Shown: piece by piece, positions 33,702 through 42,493 of the stretch
How the letters are laid out: each line of letters opens with the position of its first letter
Numbering within the stretch: the first letter of the stretch is position 1
NCBI GenBank assembly: GCA_036383955.1
Contig: DASVNH010000241.1
Coordinates: 35,515 to 99,514, forward strand
Direction of reading: 5' to 3'
Source of the DNA: JACQFK01 sp036383955
GTDB lineage: Bacteria > Planctomycetota > MHYJ01 > JACPRB01
DNA length: 64,000 bases
The notes under the pieces: generated by a model
What the model was told of the DNA's origin: nothing
Databases searched by the model: none
Seen by the model: only the letters and a program-made list of their open reading frames with translations
Made by a program: the position numbers and the translations under genes

Positions 33702-36700
33702 ATGGGCCAGGAAATCGTCTACTGTTTCAAGTGCCTCACCCGCTTGATCGGCGGCGACTTCGAGAAGGGCAAGGCGTTCCGTTACGGGCCGCGCGTCTCC
33801 TGCAAGGCCTGCCTCCCCCACCTCCTTCAGGAACTCAGCCCCGCCGAGCAGGAAGAGTTCGTCCGGGCGTCCAAGCCGGCCGACTCGCCCTCTTCGACCC
33901 GGATCCCCCTCACGCCGAGGCCGTCGACGACCCGCCGCCGCGGCGAGGGCGACGTCCCGAAAGGGAAGGGCATGGCGCTGGGCATCGGCCTGGGCGCCGG
34001 CGCGGCGCTCGTGCTCGTGGTCGGCCTGATCCTCCTGCGGACGCCCCCGCCGCCTCCGCCGCCGCCCGACCCCCCGAAAATCGCGGATCCCGCGCCCTCG
34101 ACCGAAGGCGAAGCGCTGCGGACCGCCCGGCGGGCCGTCGAGAAGGCGCGCGACCCGTCGGTCACGGATCCCGCCGTCCGCCTGGCCCTGTGGTCGGAGG
34201 CGGCCCGGCTGGCGCGGGGCACGCCGCTGTACGAGGAAGCGCTCGACGGCGAGCGGGAGCTGATCGAGCGGCGCGCGGCCGCGCGCGAAAAGGAGCTCGC
34301 CGAGCTGGACGAAGTCGCGCGTCCTCTGGCGACGGCGGGCGAGCCCGCCAAGGCGGCCGCCGTGTACGAGGCGGCCCGGGGCCGGCACGCGGACGCGGAA
34401 TGGGCGGCCGCCCTGTCGGAAAAAACGGCCGCGCTCCGGCGGGACGCGGCGGAGACCGGGCGGCGCCTGACGGCGGACGCGGTCGAGGCGGCGCGGAAGG
34501 GCGACGCGGCGGGCGCGCGGGCCGCGGAGGAGGCGGTCGCGCGCCTGGGCTATCCGGAGCCGCTGGCGGAGTTCCGCGCGGCGCTGGCCGCGGTGAAGCC
34601 GGCGGAGAAGCCGCCCGCGCCGCGTCCCGCGACCGCGGAGGAGAAGGCCTATCGCGAGGCCTGGATCAAGCTGGCCCCGCGGACCGCCGCGCGCGATTTC
34701 GAGGGGGCGGAGGCCGAGCTGACGAAGATCGCGGCCGAGCTGAAGGAAGAGCTCCCGAAGCTCGACGCCAAGCGGGACCTCGAGGATCTCGTCCGCCTGC
34801 GCGAGCTGTACGCGGAGCTCGGCCGGGCGGCCGAGCGGCTGCCGGCGGGCAAGGATCTCTCCCTGGAAGTCTTCAACGACAACGGCGCGCGCGTGAAGAT
34901 TAGCGGCAAGGTGGCGAAGGCCTGGCCCGGCCGGGTCGAGCTCGCCGGCGAGCCGACGACCTTCGTGGAGCTCGAGGATCTCTGCGCCGGGGCGGTCGCC
35001 GACGTCCTCGCCCTGACGCGGAAGCTCGCGTGGACGGACTCCCGCGCGCTCGCCCTGCTCTGCGCGGCCGAGGGCGACGGGACGCGCGCCCTCCGCCTCG
35101 CCACGACGCTCCCCGAGCGGGTCCGCTCTCTCGTGAAGGACGGCGCGGCGCGCGTGCCCAAGCGGACGGAGAAGGAGCGGGAGGCCCGGAAGGCCTTCTA
35201 CGAGGCGGAGCGCGCCTACCGCGACGGCTCGAGCCGCGCGGAGGCCGTCGCCCTCTACCGGAAGCTCGCGGCCGAGTTCGCGGACGCCGCGATCGTGAAG
35301 GGGGACGCCGACCTCGTCCGCCGCCGGGCGGAGGAGGGCCGCGAGGCGTTCCTCGGCCCCGGCGCGCTCAAGGCGGGCGGCACGTTCAAGCCGGCGAAGG
35401 ACGAGAAACTGGGCTCCGTCTGGACGTCGTCGGACGACAGCGATCCGGCGAAGGCCGTCGCGAACTTCCTCGAGTTCGAGTTCCTGGCGGTCGCGGATTC
35501 CGCCTACAAGGCCTGGGTCTACGCGGGCGGCTGCTGCGGGGAAGTGTTCGGCTTCAGCCTGCAGGCGACGGACCTCGCCGGACCCAAGGCGGCGTCCGCG
35601 GCGCCCGGCGGCGAGGCGTGGGTCCCCGTGCGGCACGGCGTGAGCTCCGTCAAGCCGAAGCACGAGGACCACATGGGGCCGAAGTCGCCCAAGAAGTGGG
35701 CCTGGGTGCCGCTGCCGCTCCCGAAGTTCGCGGCGGGCGGGCTCAAGCGCGTGCGCGTCCTCACGAACCAGAAAGGCTTCTCGGTCGGCTGCGCGTTCGT
35801 GTCCTCCCAGAAAGCCACCCCGCCCGGCGAGGCCGACCTCCGCGAGCGGCTGGGCCGCGGGAAGGACGCGGATCCGTCGCTCGTCGCGTGGTGGCGGATG
35901 GACGAGCCGGGCGTCGAGTCGAGCGGCCAGGGCCCGATGCTCCTCATGAAGGGGGCCGTCGAGTGGCTCAAGGACGGCAAGCTCGGCGGCGCGGTGAAGG
36001 TCGGCGCGGCCGGCCAGCTGGAGGCCCCCCATCGGCCCGCGCTGAACGGGTTCCCGCTCACGGTGAGCGCGTGGGCGCGGACGACCGCCGTCGGCGACAA
36101 GGGGGGCGTGGTCTGCAAGTACCTGGCCGGGTCCAACAACGGGTGGAATCTCCACCTGCTCAAGGGCGAGATCAAGGCGTGGTACTTCCGGAGCGCGACC
36201 AACAAGGTCATGGAATCCCCGGACGGCGTCGGCGGCGGGCCGATCAACGACGGCGCCTGGCACCACGTGGTCTTCGTGGTCGACGCGGACGGGGGAAGGC
36301 TCTTCGTCGACGGCGTCCGCAAGGGCGCCGCGCCCTGGTTGGGGCCGCCGGGGCCGGCGACGACGACGCAGCCGCTGTCCATCGGGGTCTTTCCGGTGTC
36401 CACCGGCTCCCGCATGTTCGAGGGGAGCGTCGACGACGTCCGGATCTACGCGCGGGGGCTGAGCGACGCCGAGGTCATGGCGCTGTACACGGCATCGGGT
36501 GGCACGCCGGAGGAGAGCCGTCCCTGGACGGCGATGTTCGACGGAAAGCCGGGCTTTCTCAGCAACGACAGCGAAAAGACGTGGAAGATCGAGGACGGCG
36601 CGCTGGTCCGGGCGTCCGACTCGATGGACGCGGGACAGAGCCGCCTGGATATCGGGGACGGCGAGTTCCGGATGCGGGTGGAGGCGGCGGGGCTGTCGCG

Positions 36701-36941
36701 GATCGCCGTGTCCGTGCGGCAAGGCGTGGACGGGAGGTACACCGCGGAGATCAAAGGCCCGATCTCCGACGGACCGCACGAGATCGTGTTCACCTGCGCG
36801 GGCGACGACGTCAAAGCCACCGTCGACGGGAAGGCGGCGACGGTCGAACCCATCGGCCGGCCCCGCCGCGGCCGCATCCAGATCGCCTTCAACGGGAAGT
36901 CGTTGCGGATCCTGTCGGTCGAGCAGCGCCCGCTGCCCTGA
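33702..36941 (+). CDS. zinc-ribbon, single-pass membrane protein with LamG and DUF1080-like C-terminus
   Basis: 1079 aa from ATG 33702, preceded by a G-run. The N-terminus has paired cysteines (C8/C11 and C34/C37; YCFKCLTRL, SCKACLPHLL) for a cytoplasmic zinc ribbon. A membrane helix at about 92-112 is followed by an octa-proline linker, a long Ala/Glu/Arg-rich helical region with TPR-like character (to about 540), an unassigned region, a LamG/concanavalin domain (about 722-930; LVAWWRMDEPG, GWNLHLLKGEIKAWYF, WHHVVFVVDADGG, DDVRIYARGLSDAEVMALY) and a C-terminal module like DUF1080 (WTAMFDGKPGFLSN). It may link a cytoplasmic sensor to extracellular glycan binding. Such mixtures are typical of this phylum. 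Confidence 0.75.
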   Translation: MGQEIVYCFKCLTRLIGGDFEKGKAFRYGPRVSCKACLPHLLQELSPAEQEEFVRASKPADSPSSTRIPLTPRPSTTRRRGEGDVPKGKGMALGIGLGAGAALVLVVGLILLRTPPPPPPPPDPPKIADPAPSTEGEALRTARRAVEKARDPSVTDPAVRLALWSEAARLARGTPLYEEALDGERELIERRAAAREKELAELDEVARPLATAGEPAKAAAVYEAARGRHADAEWAAALSEKTAALRRDAAETGRRLTADAVEAARKGDAAGARAAEEAVARLGYPEPLAEFRAALAAVKPAEKPPAPRPATAEEKAYREAWIKLAPRTAARDFEGAEAELTKIAAELKEELPKLDAKRDLEDLVRLRELYAELGRAAERLPAGKDLSLEVFNDNGARVKISGKVAKAWPGRVELAGEPTTFVELEDLCAGAVADVLALTRKLAWTDSRALALLCAAEGDGTRALRLATTLPERVRSLVKDGAARVPKRTEKEREARKAFYEAERAYRDGSSRAEAVALYRKLAAEFADAAIVKGDADLVRRRAEEGREAFLGPGALKAGGTFKPAKDEKLGSVWTSSDDSDPAKAVANFLEFEFLAVADSAYKAWVYAGGCCGEVFGFSLQATDLAGPKAASAAPGGEAWVPVRHGVSSVKPKHEDHMGPKSPKKWAWVPLPLPKFAAGGLKRVRVLTNQKGFSVGCAFVSSQKATPPGEADLRERLGRGKDADPSLVAWWRMDEPGVESSGQGPMLLMKGAVEWLKDGKLGGAVKVGAAGQLEAPHRPALNGFPLTVSAWARTTAVGDKGGVVCKYLAGSNNGWNLHLLKGEIKAWYFRSATNKVMESPDGVGGGPINDGAWHHVVFVVDADGGRLFVDGVRKGAAPWLGPPGPATTTQPLSIGVFPVSTGSRMFEGSVDDVRIYARGLSDAEVMALYTASGGTPEESRPWTAMFDGKPGFLSNDSEKTWKIEDGALVRASDSMDAGQSRLDIGDGEFRMRVEAAGLSRIAVSVRQGVDGRYTAEIKGPISDGPHEIVFTCAGDDVKATVDGKAATVEPIGRPRRGRIQIAFNGKSLRILSVEQRPLP

Positions 36942-36947
36942 CGGAAA

Positions 36948-37046
36948 TCCCAAACCCCAACTCCCAACGTGCGCGGGATCTACAAGGACTCGAGGTTCCC
37001 ATCCCGCCTGGAAAACGTGTCAGGCCTTGGGAGTTGGGGTTTGGGA
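36948..37046. repeat. 20-base perfect inverted repeat of CCCAAACT-type words
   Basis: TCCCAAACCCCAACTCCCAA (36948-36967) is the exact reverse complement of 37027-37046. The arms are tandem variants of one 7-8 base word, and the right side continues with another copy up to 37057. The core of 59 bases lacks the C/G runs of some relatives. It lies between the convergent stop codons of the LamG protein (36941) and PhoX (37061) and should form a strong bidirectional hairpin. Confidence 0.7.
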
Positions 37047-37060
37047 GTTGGGAGTTTCCC

Positions 37061-38368
37061 TCAGGCCGACTTCCAGGGCCCCGTCACGGCCAGCGTGACG
37101 CCCGGGCGCTGGATGTTGAAGAAGAACGTCGTGCCGTCCGGGGAAAAGCAGCCGCCCGCGACCTCGCAGGTGTTGTAGACGTTCTCGGCGAACGTGTAGA
37201 GCTCACCCTTCGGCGTGACCGCCACGATCCGCTGCCAGCCCGGGCCGTCCTCGCAGAGAAAGAGGTCGCCCCACGGCGCGATCGTCACGTTGTCGCAGTT
37301 CTCCAGCAGGTCCGCGTCGCCCGGCTCACAGAACAGCTCCAGCGTCTCCGGACGGTAGCGCCAGACCTGGCCCTTCCGCGCCGCTCCGCCGGCCGTCGCG
37401 CAGAAGTAGATCCCGTCCGCGCCGGTCCAGATCCCCTCGCCGCGGTCGAAGGTCGCCGCGCCCGCCCGGGCGCCGCGGCGGCGCAGGTCGTCGTTCGGGG
37501 CGTCGACTCCGTCGAGGTCGATCCACGCGACCTCCGCCGTCTCCCCCGCGCGCATCCCGCGGGTCGTGGGTCGGCCCGGGAGGGCAAGCGCCTGGAGCCG
37601 TCCGCCCTTCCGGAGCTCGCCCGGGACGCTCGGCGTGAAGCGGTAGAGGAGGCCGTCGGGGCGATCCTCGGTGAGGAGCACCGCGCCGGAGACGGGTTCT
37701 ACGGCCGCCGCCTCGTGGTTGAAGCGGCCCATGGCCTTGAGGGGGATCGGGTCGGCGAGGCCGATCGTGCCGGAGGCGGGGACCTCGAAGACGTAGCCGT
37801 GGTCGCGTTCGACGAGGCCGCTCGCCCGTCGGGTGTCCTCCTCGCAGGAGAGCCAGGAGTTCCAGGGCGTCGGGCCGCCCGCGCAGTTGCGCCAGGTGCC
37901 GGCGAGGCTGAGGAAGTGCCGCTCGAGGCGGCGCGCGCGGGTGTCGTAGACGAGCGTCGTGGTGCCGCCCTGGCCGGGATAGCGGCCGCCGCCGGCGTCG
38001 TAGAGGCGGGACGGGGGGATCTTTCCCAGCCCCTCGAGGCCGGAGCCGAAGGGGCCGACCGCGGCTTGGCGTCCTTCCAGCTCGTGGTTGCGGACGAGGA
38101 GGGTGCGGCCGTCCGGGCCGGGAAAGGCGCCCATGCCGTCGTGGTGCCCGGGAACCCGCAGGCCGTCGTCCATGGTCTCGCCGGCCCGCGAGATCGCGGC
38201 GCAGCTGAAGCCCTCGGGAAGGGCGAGGTAGCCCAGGGGCTCGGCGCGGAGGCGGCCGTAGCGCTTCGACATCCCCGGCGCGGGCGCGGACAGGGCGTGG
38301 CGCAGGCCCAGGAAGCCGGCGGTGACGCCGGCGCCGCCGGCCAGCCAGGCGCGCCGCGAGATTTTCAA
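37061..38368 (-). CDS. phoX: PhoX-family (DUF839) phosphatase, Tat-exported
   Basis: 435 aa from TTG 38368. The leader MKISRRAWLAGGAGVTAGFLG has a twin-arginine motif, as in other PhoX enzymes, which carry a complex Ca/Fe site and hydrolyse phosphate esters outside the cell. Recognised stretches: GRTLLVRNHELEG, GGTTTLVYD, WNSWLSCEEDTRRASGL, RFNHEAAAVEPVSGAVLLTEDRPDGLLYRF, LLENCDNVTIAPWGDLFLCED and AGGCFSPDGTTFFFNIQ. A more upstream TTG (38404) is open but would overlap the divergent gene. The chosen start has TATCCT exactly 7 bases upstream. The 3' end adjoins the inverted repeat at 36948. Confidence 0.85.
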   Translation of the reverse strand: MKISRRAWLAGGAGVTAGFLGLRHALSAPAPGMSKRYGRLRAEPLGYLALPEGFSCAAISRAGETMDDGLRVPGHHDGMGAFPGPDGRTLLVRNHELEGRQAAVGPFGSGLEGLGKIPPSRLYDAGGGRYPGQGGTTTLVYDTRARRLERHFLSLAGTWRNCAGGPTPWNSWLSCEEDTRRASGLVERDHGYVFEVPASGTIGLADPIPLKAMGRFNHEAAAVEPVSGAVLLTEDRPDGLLYRFTPSVPGELRKGGRLQALALPGRPTTRGMRAGETAEVAWIDLDGVDAPNDDLRRRGARAGAATFDRGEGIWTGADGIYFCATAGGAARKGQVWRYRPETLELFCEPGDADLLENCDNVTIAPWGDLFLCEDGPGWQRIVAVTPKGELYTFAENVYNTCEVAGGCFSPDGTTFFFNIQRPGVTLAVTGPWKSA

Positions 38369-38375
38369 GCGGCTC

Positions 38376-38381
38376 AGGATA
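38376..38381 (-). promoter_or_regulatory. TATCCT box 7 bases before the phoX TTG start
   Basis: TATCCT (4 of 6 to TATAAT) on the minus strand, 7 bases before TTG 38368. A weak TTGCGG lies 17 bases upstream at 38399-38404. This matches the leaderless pattern and is my reason to prefer the shorter phoX protein. Confidence 0.4.
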
Positions 38382-38385
38382 AGGC

Positions 38386-39228
38386 ATGCGGGACCCGCCC
38401 GCAACGTTCCCCGGAAGGGCGGATCGACCTCGTGTGGAAGCGCACGAAGTGTCGCGCGCGAGCCCGTCGCGGCGGGGCGGGCCGAATCTCGTCCGCGTGG
38501 CGGCCGTCGCGGACCTCCACTGCACGCGCCGTTCGCGGGGGGTGCTGGAGCCGCTCTTCGCGCGGATGGCGGAGGACGCCGACCTGATCCTGCTGGGGGG
38601 CGACCTCACCGACTACGGCCTGCCGGAGGAAGCCCGGATCCTGGCGGCCGAGCTGAAGGCGATCGCGCCGCGGCCGGTGATCGCCGTCCTGGGCAATCAC
38701 GACTACGAGTCCGGGCGGGAAAAGGAAGTGATGGAGATCCTCGCGGCGGGGGGCGCGCGCGTCCTCGACGGCGACGCCTGCGAGGTCCTCGGCGTGGGCG
38801 TCGCGGGGGTCAAAGGCTTTCTCGGCGGCTTCGGCGAGCGGATGCTGCAGTCCTGGGGAGAGGCGGCCACGAAGGCGATCGTGCGCGAGGACATGGACCA
38901 GGCCTTGAAGCTGGAGACCGCGCTGGCCCGGCTCAAGACGCCCACGCGGATCGTCCTCCTGCACTACTCGCCCATCCGCGCCACCCTCGAGGGCGAGCCG
39001 CCCGAGATCATCCCCTTCCTGGGGTCGAGCCGCCTCGAAGAGCCCATGCACCGCCACCCCGTGGCGGCGGTGTTCCACGGCCACGCCCACTACGGCTCGC
39101 TCGAGGGCGCCACCTCGAACGGCATCCCGGTCTACAACGTCGCGCTTCCCCTGCTCAAGCGGCGACGTCCGGACGCCCCCGCGTTCCGGTCGCTGGAGGT
39201 CGTCGCGGGACCCGCGCATGGAGACTAA
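38386..39228 (+). CDS. metallophosphoesterase
   Basis: 280 aa from ATG 38386 (AGGATAAGG just upstream); GTG codons at 38434 and 38449 are possible later starts, because the conserved domain begins only at VAAVADLHC. The calcineurin-like motifs are VADLHCTR (D-x-H), LILLGGDLTDYG (GD), AVLGNHDYESG (GNHD) and FHGHAHYG (GHxH), binding a two-metal site. It is cytoplasmic. Substrate unknown. It is divergent from phoX and overlaps the nucleotidyltransferase gene by 11 bases, so these two are co-translated. Confidence 0.88.
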   Translation: MRDPPATFPGRADRPRVEAHEVSRASPSRRGGPNLVRVAAVADLHCTRRSRGVLEPLFARMAEDADLILLGGDLTDYGLPEEARILAAELKAIAPRPVIAVLGNHDYESGREKEVMEILAAGGARVLDGDACEVLGVGVAGVKGFLGGFGERMLQSWGEAATKAIVREDMDQALKLETALARLKTPTRIVLLHYSPIRATLEGEPPEIIPFLGSSRLEEPMHRHPVAAVFHGHAHYGSLEGATSNGIPVYNVALPLLKRRRPDAPAFRSLEVVAGPAHGD

Positions 39229-39946
39229 GGCCCGCCACGCGTTCTACCGGGGCGTGGCGAAGGAGCTGCGCGACGCGAAGATCCCCTTCCTGGTCGGCGG
39301 CGCCTACGCGATGCGGCGCTACGCCGACGTCCGTCGCGACACCAAGGACCTGGACCTGTTCCTGGAGCGCGGGAAGTCGCGGGAGGTCGTCCGCTTCCTG
39401 TCGCGCCGCGGCTACGCCGCGCGGATCGTTTCGCCGCACTGGCTCGGGAAGGTCTCGGCCGGCGACGCCTACGTGGACCTGATCTTCGGCTCGCGCAACG
39501 GAATCTGCGCGGTGGACCGGGACTGGTTCCGGCACGCCGAGTCCGGCCGGCTGCTCGGGCTCCCCGTCCGCTGGGTCCCGCCCGAAGAGATGGTCTGGTC
39601 CAAGGCCTTCGTCATGGCCCGCGACCGTTTCGACGGCGCCGACATCGCCCAGCTCGTCCGCGCGCGCGGGAAGTCGCTGAACTGGACGCGGCTCCTCGAC
39701 CGCTTCGGCTCCCACTGGCCGGTCCTCTTCGTCCACCTCGTCCTCTTCGGCTACACCTTCCCCTCGGAGCACGGCGCCGTGCCGGCGTGGGTGCTCGAGG
39801 AGCTCGACCGCCGCCGGCACGAGACGCCCCAGAACGGCCGGAAGCTGTGCCGCGGGACGCTGCTGTCGCCGGGGGAGTATCTGGACGACATCCGCCGCCG
39901 GGGCTACGTCGACGCCCGCCAGCGCGACGCGGCGCGGGAAAACTAA
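39218..39946 (+). CDS. nucleotidyltransferase-fold protein
   Basis: 242 aa. The N-terminal part has the Pol-beta-like NTase signature: FLVGGAYAMRRYADVRRDTKDLDLFLE, with GG and the metal-binding D-x-D (DLDLF), a third acidic strand in AYVDLIFGS, and WVPPEEMVWSKAFVMARDRFDGADI, the conserved K and D seen in DUF6036/AbiEii-like nucleotidyltransferases. Such proteins occur both as toxins of toxin-antitoxin pairs and as housekeeping enzymes; no antitoxin gene is adjacent here, since its neighbour is a phosphoesterase. Its TAA stop codon is the first three bases of the 160-base repeat. Confidence 0.8.
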   Translation: METKARHAFYRGVAKELRDAKIPFLVGGAYAMRRYADVRRDTKDLDLFLERGKSREVVRFLSRRGYAARIVSPHWLGKVSAGDAYVDLIFGSRNGICAVDRDWFRHAESGRLLGLPVRWVPPEEMVWSKAFVMARDRFDGADIAQLVRARGKSLNWTRLLDRFGSHWPVLFVHLVLFGYTFPSEHGAVPAWVLEELDRRRHETPQNGRKLCRGTLLSPGEYLDDIRRRGYVDARQRDAAREN

Positions 39947-40103
39947 GCAGGGCGAGCAAAGTAGTGGCATCCTCTCGCCCTGCTTACCCTGAGCGAAGCG
40001 AAGCGGAGTCGAAGGGTTATCGATGGAAATCCTTCGACTCGCTTGCGGCTCGCTCAGGATAAGCGGCCCGCGAGGAGTGCCAGAAGTTACGTCGGGCCGC
40101 TTA
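39944..40103. repeat. 160-base three-hairpin repeat, copy 1
   Basis: Three stems in series. Stem 1: TAAGCAGGGCGAG (39944-39956) with CTCGCCCTGCTTA (39974-39986), perfect. Stem 2: 39988-40015 with 40031-40058, 28-base arms, 22 paired (CCTGAGCG...CGCTCAGG at the base). Stem 3: TAAGCGGCCCG (40060-40070) with CGGGCCGCTTA (40093-40103), perfect. Its first bases are the TAA of the nucleotidyltransferase and its last bases are the TAA of tdh on the other strand. Copy 2 is at 53437-53596, same length, about 90% identical (144 of 160 by hand count). Confidence 0.85.
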
Positions 40104-41126
40104 GGCCCAGTCGAGGATGACCTTGCCGGAGTTGCCCGACTTCACCACCTCGAAGGCCTTCTCCCAGTCCGCGGCGGGGAAGCGGTGGGTCACCACCGGC
40201 GAGATGTCCAGGCCCGTCTGCAGGAGCACGGTCATCTGGTACCAGGTCTCGTACATCTCGCGGCCGTAGATGCCCCGGATCGTGAGCATGTTGAAGATGA
40301 CCTTGTTCCAGTCGATCGCCATCTCCTTCTCGGGGATGCCCAGCATCGCGATCTTGCCGCCGTGCGTCATGTTCTCGAGCATCTCGCGGAACGCCGCGGG
40401 ATGGCCCGACATCTCCAGCCCCACGTCGAAGCCTTCCTTCATGCCGAGGCGCTTCTGGACGTCGGAGGTCCGCTCGCTCCGGGCGTCGACGGCCGCCGTC
40501 ACCCCGATCTTGCGGGCGAGCTCGAGGCGGTAGGGATTGATGTCGGTGATGACGACGTGGCGGGCGCCGGCGTGCTTGGCGACGGCCGCCGCCATGATGC
40601 CGATGGGGCCGGCGCCGGTGATGAGGACGTCCTCGCCCAGGACGGGGAAGGCGAGGGCGCAGTGGACGGCGTTGCCGAAGGGGTCGAAGATCGCCTGGAG
40701 GTCGCGCGGGATGTGGGGGTCGTGGCCCCAGACGTTCGTGACGGGCAGCGCGACGAACTCGGCGAAGGCGCCGGCGCGGTTGACGCCGATGCCCTGGGTG
40801 TCCTTGCACTGGGCGCGGCGCCCGGCCATGCAGTTGCGGCAGCGGCCGCAGACGACGTGGCCTTCGCCGCTGACGAGGTCGCCGGCCTTGAAGTCCTTCA
40901 CGTTCGAGCCGACGTCGACGATCTTGCCGACGAACTCGTGGCCGACGATCAGGGGCGGCTTGATGTTCTTCTGGGCCCAGCCGTCCCAGCCGTGGATGTG
41001 CAGATCGGTGCCGCAGATGCCGGTCTTCTCGACGCGGATCAGGACGTCGTTGATCCCGATCGCGGGCGTCGGGACCTCCTCCATCCACAGCCCGGGTTCG
41101 GCCTTCTTTTTGACGAGCGCTTTCAT
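40101..41126 (-). CDS. tdh: L-threonine 3-dehydrogenase
   Basis: 341 aa, exactly the length of the E. coli enzyme. A zinc medium-chain dehydrogenase oxidising L-threonine to 2-amino-3-ketobutyrate with NAD. Seen: KTGICGTDLHIHGWD (catalytic Zn Cys and the Tdh-typical TDLHI), GHEFVG, the structural-zinc cysteines in CGRCRNCMAGRRAQC, GVNRAGAFAEFVALP, AIFDPFGNAVHCAL and the Rossmann GAGPIGIMAAAVAKHAGA. GAGGA lies upstream of the chosen ATG; earlier in-frame ATGs are unnecessary. The stop codon is donated by the repeat. No kbl gene is adjacent. Confidence 0.95.
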   Translation of the reverse strand: MKALVKKKAEPGLWMEEVPTPAIGINDVLIRVEKTGICGTDLHIHGWDGWAQKNIKPPLIVGHEFVGKIVDVGSNVKDFKAGDLVSGEGHVVCGRCRNCMAGRRAQCKDTQGIGVNRAGAFAEFVALPVTNVWGHDPHIPRDLQAIFDPFGNAVHCALAFPVLGEDVLITGAGPIGIMAAAVAKHAGARHVVITDINPYRLELARKIGVTAAVDARSERTSDVQKRLGMKEGFDVGLEMSGHPAAFREMLENMTHGGKIAMLGIPEKEMAIDWNKVIFNMLTIRGIYGREMYETWYQMTVLLQTGLDISPVVTHRFPAADWEKAFEVVKSGNSGKVILDWA

Positions 41127-41177
41127 GGCGTCCTCAGAATAGCGGTGGACCGGATGAGACACCAGGAAATGGGGGGG

Positions 41178-41525
41178 CTACTCGACTTTGGAGTGGTCGT
41201 GGAGGACGTACTGGGTGGTGAGGACGCTCTGGACCAGGTTTCCCATCGGATCGAGGGTGGCGGGCGGGGGCGGCACGGTGTGCAGCTCGCCTTTCAGCGT
41301 GAGGCGCTTGCCCACGACGTCGGCCGGCCAGGCCGCGAGCCCGTGGATGCTGACGGTCTTGTCGCTCGTCTTCAGGACGGCCCCGGCCTTGGCGTTCTGG
41401 GCGGTGCCTTCGAGCGTGACGGCCTCCTTCTTGATCGCCGCGGCGGGCTTCTTGGCCGGGGGCGGCGGCGGCTTGGGCGAGCAGCCGGAGAGCGCCGCGA
41501 GGAGGAGGCAGAGCTGAAGTTTCAT
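41178..41525 (-). CDS. small lipoprotein
   Basis: 115 aa. MKLQLCLLLAALSGC is a lipoprotein leader; then a Pro-rich linker (SPKPPPPPAKKPAAA) and a single beta-rich domain with VTLEGTAQNAKAGAVL, VSIHGLAAWPADVVGKRLTLKGEL. The domain resembles small OB-like folds in outline, but I recognise no family. It starts 15 bases after the TraB-like gene ends. A TAGGAT box is 6 bases before the ATG. Confidence 0.65.
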   Translation of the reverse strand: MKLQLCLLLAALSGCSPKPPPPPAKKPAAAIKKEAVTLEGTAQNAKAGAVLKTSDKTVSIHGLAAWPADVVGKRLTLKGELHTVPPPPATLDPMGNLVQSVLTTQYVLHDHSKVE

Positions 41526-41531
41526 CCGCCC

Positions 41532-41537
41532 ATCCTA
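41532..41537 (-). promoter_or_regulatory. TAGGAT box 6 bases before the small lipoprotein
   Basis: TAGGAT (4 of 6 to TATAAT) sits in the 15-base gap after the TraB-like gene, 6 bases before ATG 41525. It fits the leaderless spacing, but GGATGGGCGG could equally act as a weak ribosome binding site. Confidence 0.25.
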
Positions 41538-41539
41538 CG

Positions 41540-42430
41540 CTAAGGGGCTTCGATCTGCTCGACTTGGATGCCTTTCTTGCGGAGGAGCTCGACGACGCCC
41601 TTCTCGCCAAGCAGGTGGCCGGCGCCCATGACGACGAAGTGGACGTCGCCGCTCTTCAGGTAGCCCGCGACCTTCTCCGCCATCCCGGCGTTGCGCTCGT
41701 CGAAGAGCTTCAGGCGCAGCGGGGTCATCTCGGGCTTCTTGGCCATGCCTTCCTTGAGGACGAGCGTTTCCAGGGCGTCGGCGTCCCCGCGGGTCCACGC
41801 GTCGAACATCCTCTTCATGTTCTCCTCGATCTTGTCGAGGTCCTCGAGCGTCGAGGTGACGAAGAGCGTCTGGAGGTCGTCGGAGAAGCCCGCCAGGAGG
41901 TCGAGCTGGAACTCCGTCGACTCCAGCTCCTGGATCGGCTTGCCTTTCGCCCGGGCCGCTTCCATGAAGTGGTGGTCGATGCCGAACTTGGGGTCGTAGC
42001 CCAGCGCCTGGATCTTCGCCATCGAGACGTTCAGGCAGAGGAACCAGGGCTTCATGCGCTCGGCCTGCTCCGCGGGAAGGCCGATCTTCGCGGCCAGCTC
42101 CAGGGCCTTCCGGGCGCCCTCGGGCGGCATCTTCGTCGAGAGGGACTCGCCCGGCTTGTAGAGGCCGCGCGCGAGCACCATCTGCTGCAGCTTCGCGGGA
42201 TCGACCTTGCTCTGGTCCGCCTCCACGACCAGGATCTTCGCCGCCGCGAAGGCCTTCTCGATCTCGGCGGGCAGGGGATAGATCTCCTTCTTCGCCGCGT
42301 GGATCGAGCCCAGGAGATAGACGTGCGCGCCCCCGGACGAGGCCTTCCAGAGGAAGCGCTTGTCGCCCGCCGTGCCGGCCGCCGCCGACAGCGGGAGCAG
42401 GAAAACCAGGGTGCGCAGGATCATCCGCAT
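41540..42430 (-). CDS. TraB/GumN family protein
   Basis: 296 aa with a signal peptide (MRMILRTLVFLLPLSAAAGTAG). The family pattern is complete: FLWKASSGGAHVYLLGSIHAA (Gx2H motif), KILVVEADQS (acidic residue), LEAAR-like helices, and the C-terminal VHFVVMGAGHLLGEKGVVELLRKKG. TraB/TIKI/GumN-type proteins are EreA/ChaN-like metalloproteases in part. Here the product would be periplasmic. GGAAAGGA upstream is a normal ribosome binding site, unlike the leaderless genes. Confidence 0.88.
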   Translation of the reverse strand: MRMILRTLVFLLPLSAAAGTAGDKRFLWKASSGGAHVYLLGSIHAAKKEIYPLPAEIEKAFAAAKILVVEADQSKVDPAKLQQMVLARGLYKPGESLSTKMPPEGARKALELAAKIGLPAEQAERMKPWFLCLNVSMAKIQALGYDPKFGIDHHFMEAARAKGKPIQELESTEFQLDLLAGFSDDLQTLFVTSTLEDLDKIEENMKRMFDAWTRGDADALETLVLKEGMAKKPEMTPLRLKLFDERNAGMAEKVAGYLKSGDVHFVVMGAGHLLGEKGVVELLRKKGIQVEQIEAP

Positions 42431-42481
42431 GGCGCGTCCTTTCCGAACGGTCAGAGTTTATACGACGGCGGGCCGCTTTGG

Positions 42482-42487
42482 TATCCT
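42482..42487 (+). promoter_or_regulatory. TATCCT box 6 bases before the 42494 gene
   Basis: TATCCT followed by 6 bases and ATG 42494. The sequence CCGGAG overlaps that 6-base gap and is too close to the ATG for a normal ribosome binding site. A TTATAC lies about 18 bases upstream as a poor -35. Confidence 0.35.
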
Positions 42488-42493
42488 CCGGAG

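Noticed and set aside
38371..38395. GGCTCAGGATAAG near phoX resembling part of the 160-base repeat
   Set aside because: Only about 13 bases match and no stems remain; it lies in the promoter region of phoX and the phosphoesterase and is more likely coincidence.
38326..38609. Plus/minus frames across the phoX and phosphoesterase starts
   Set aside because: Frame shadows; the Tat leader on one strand and the metallophosphoesterase motifs on the other decide the coding frames.
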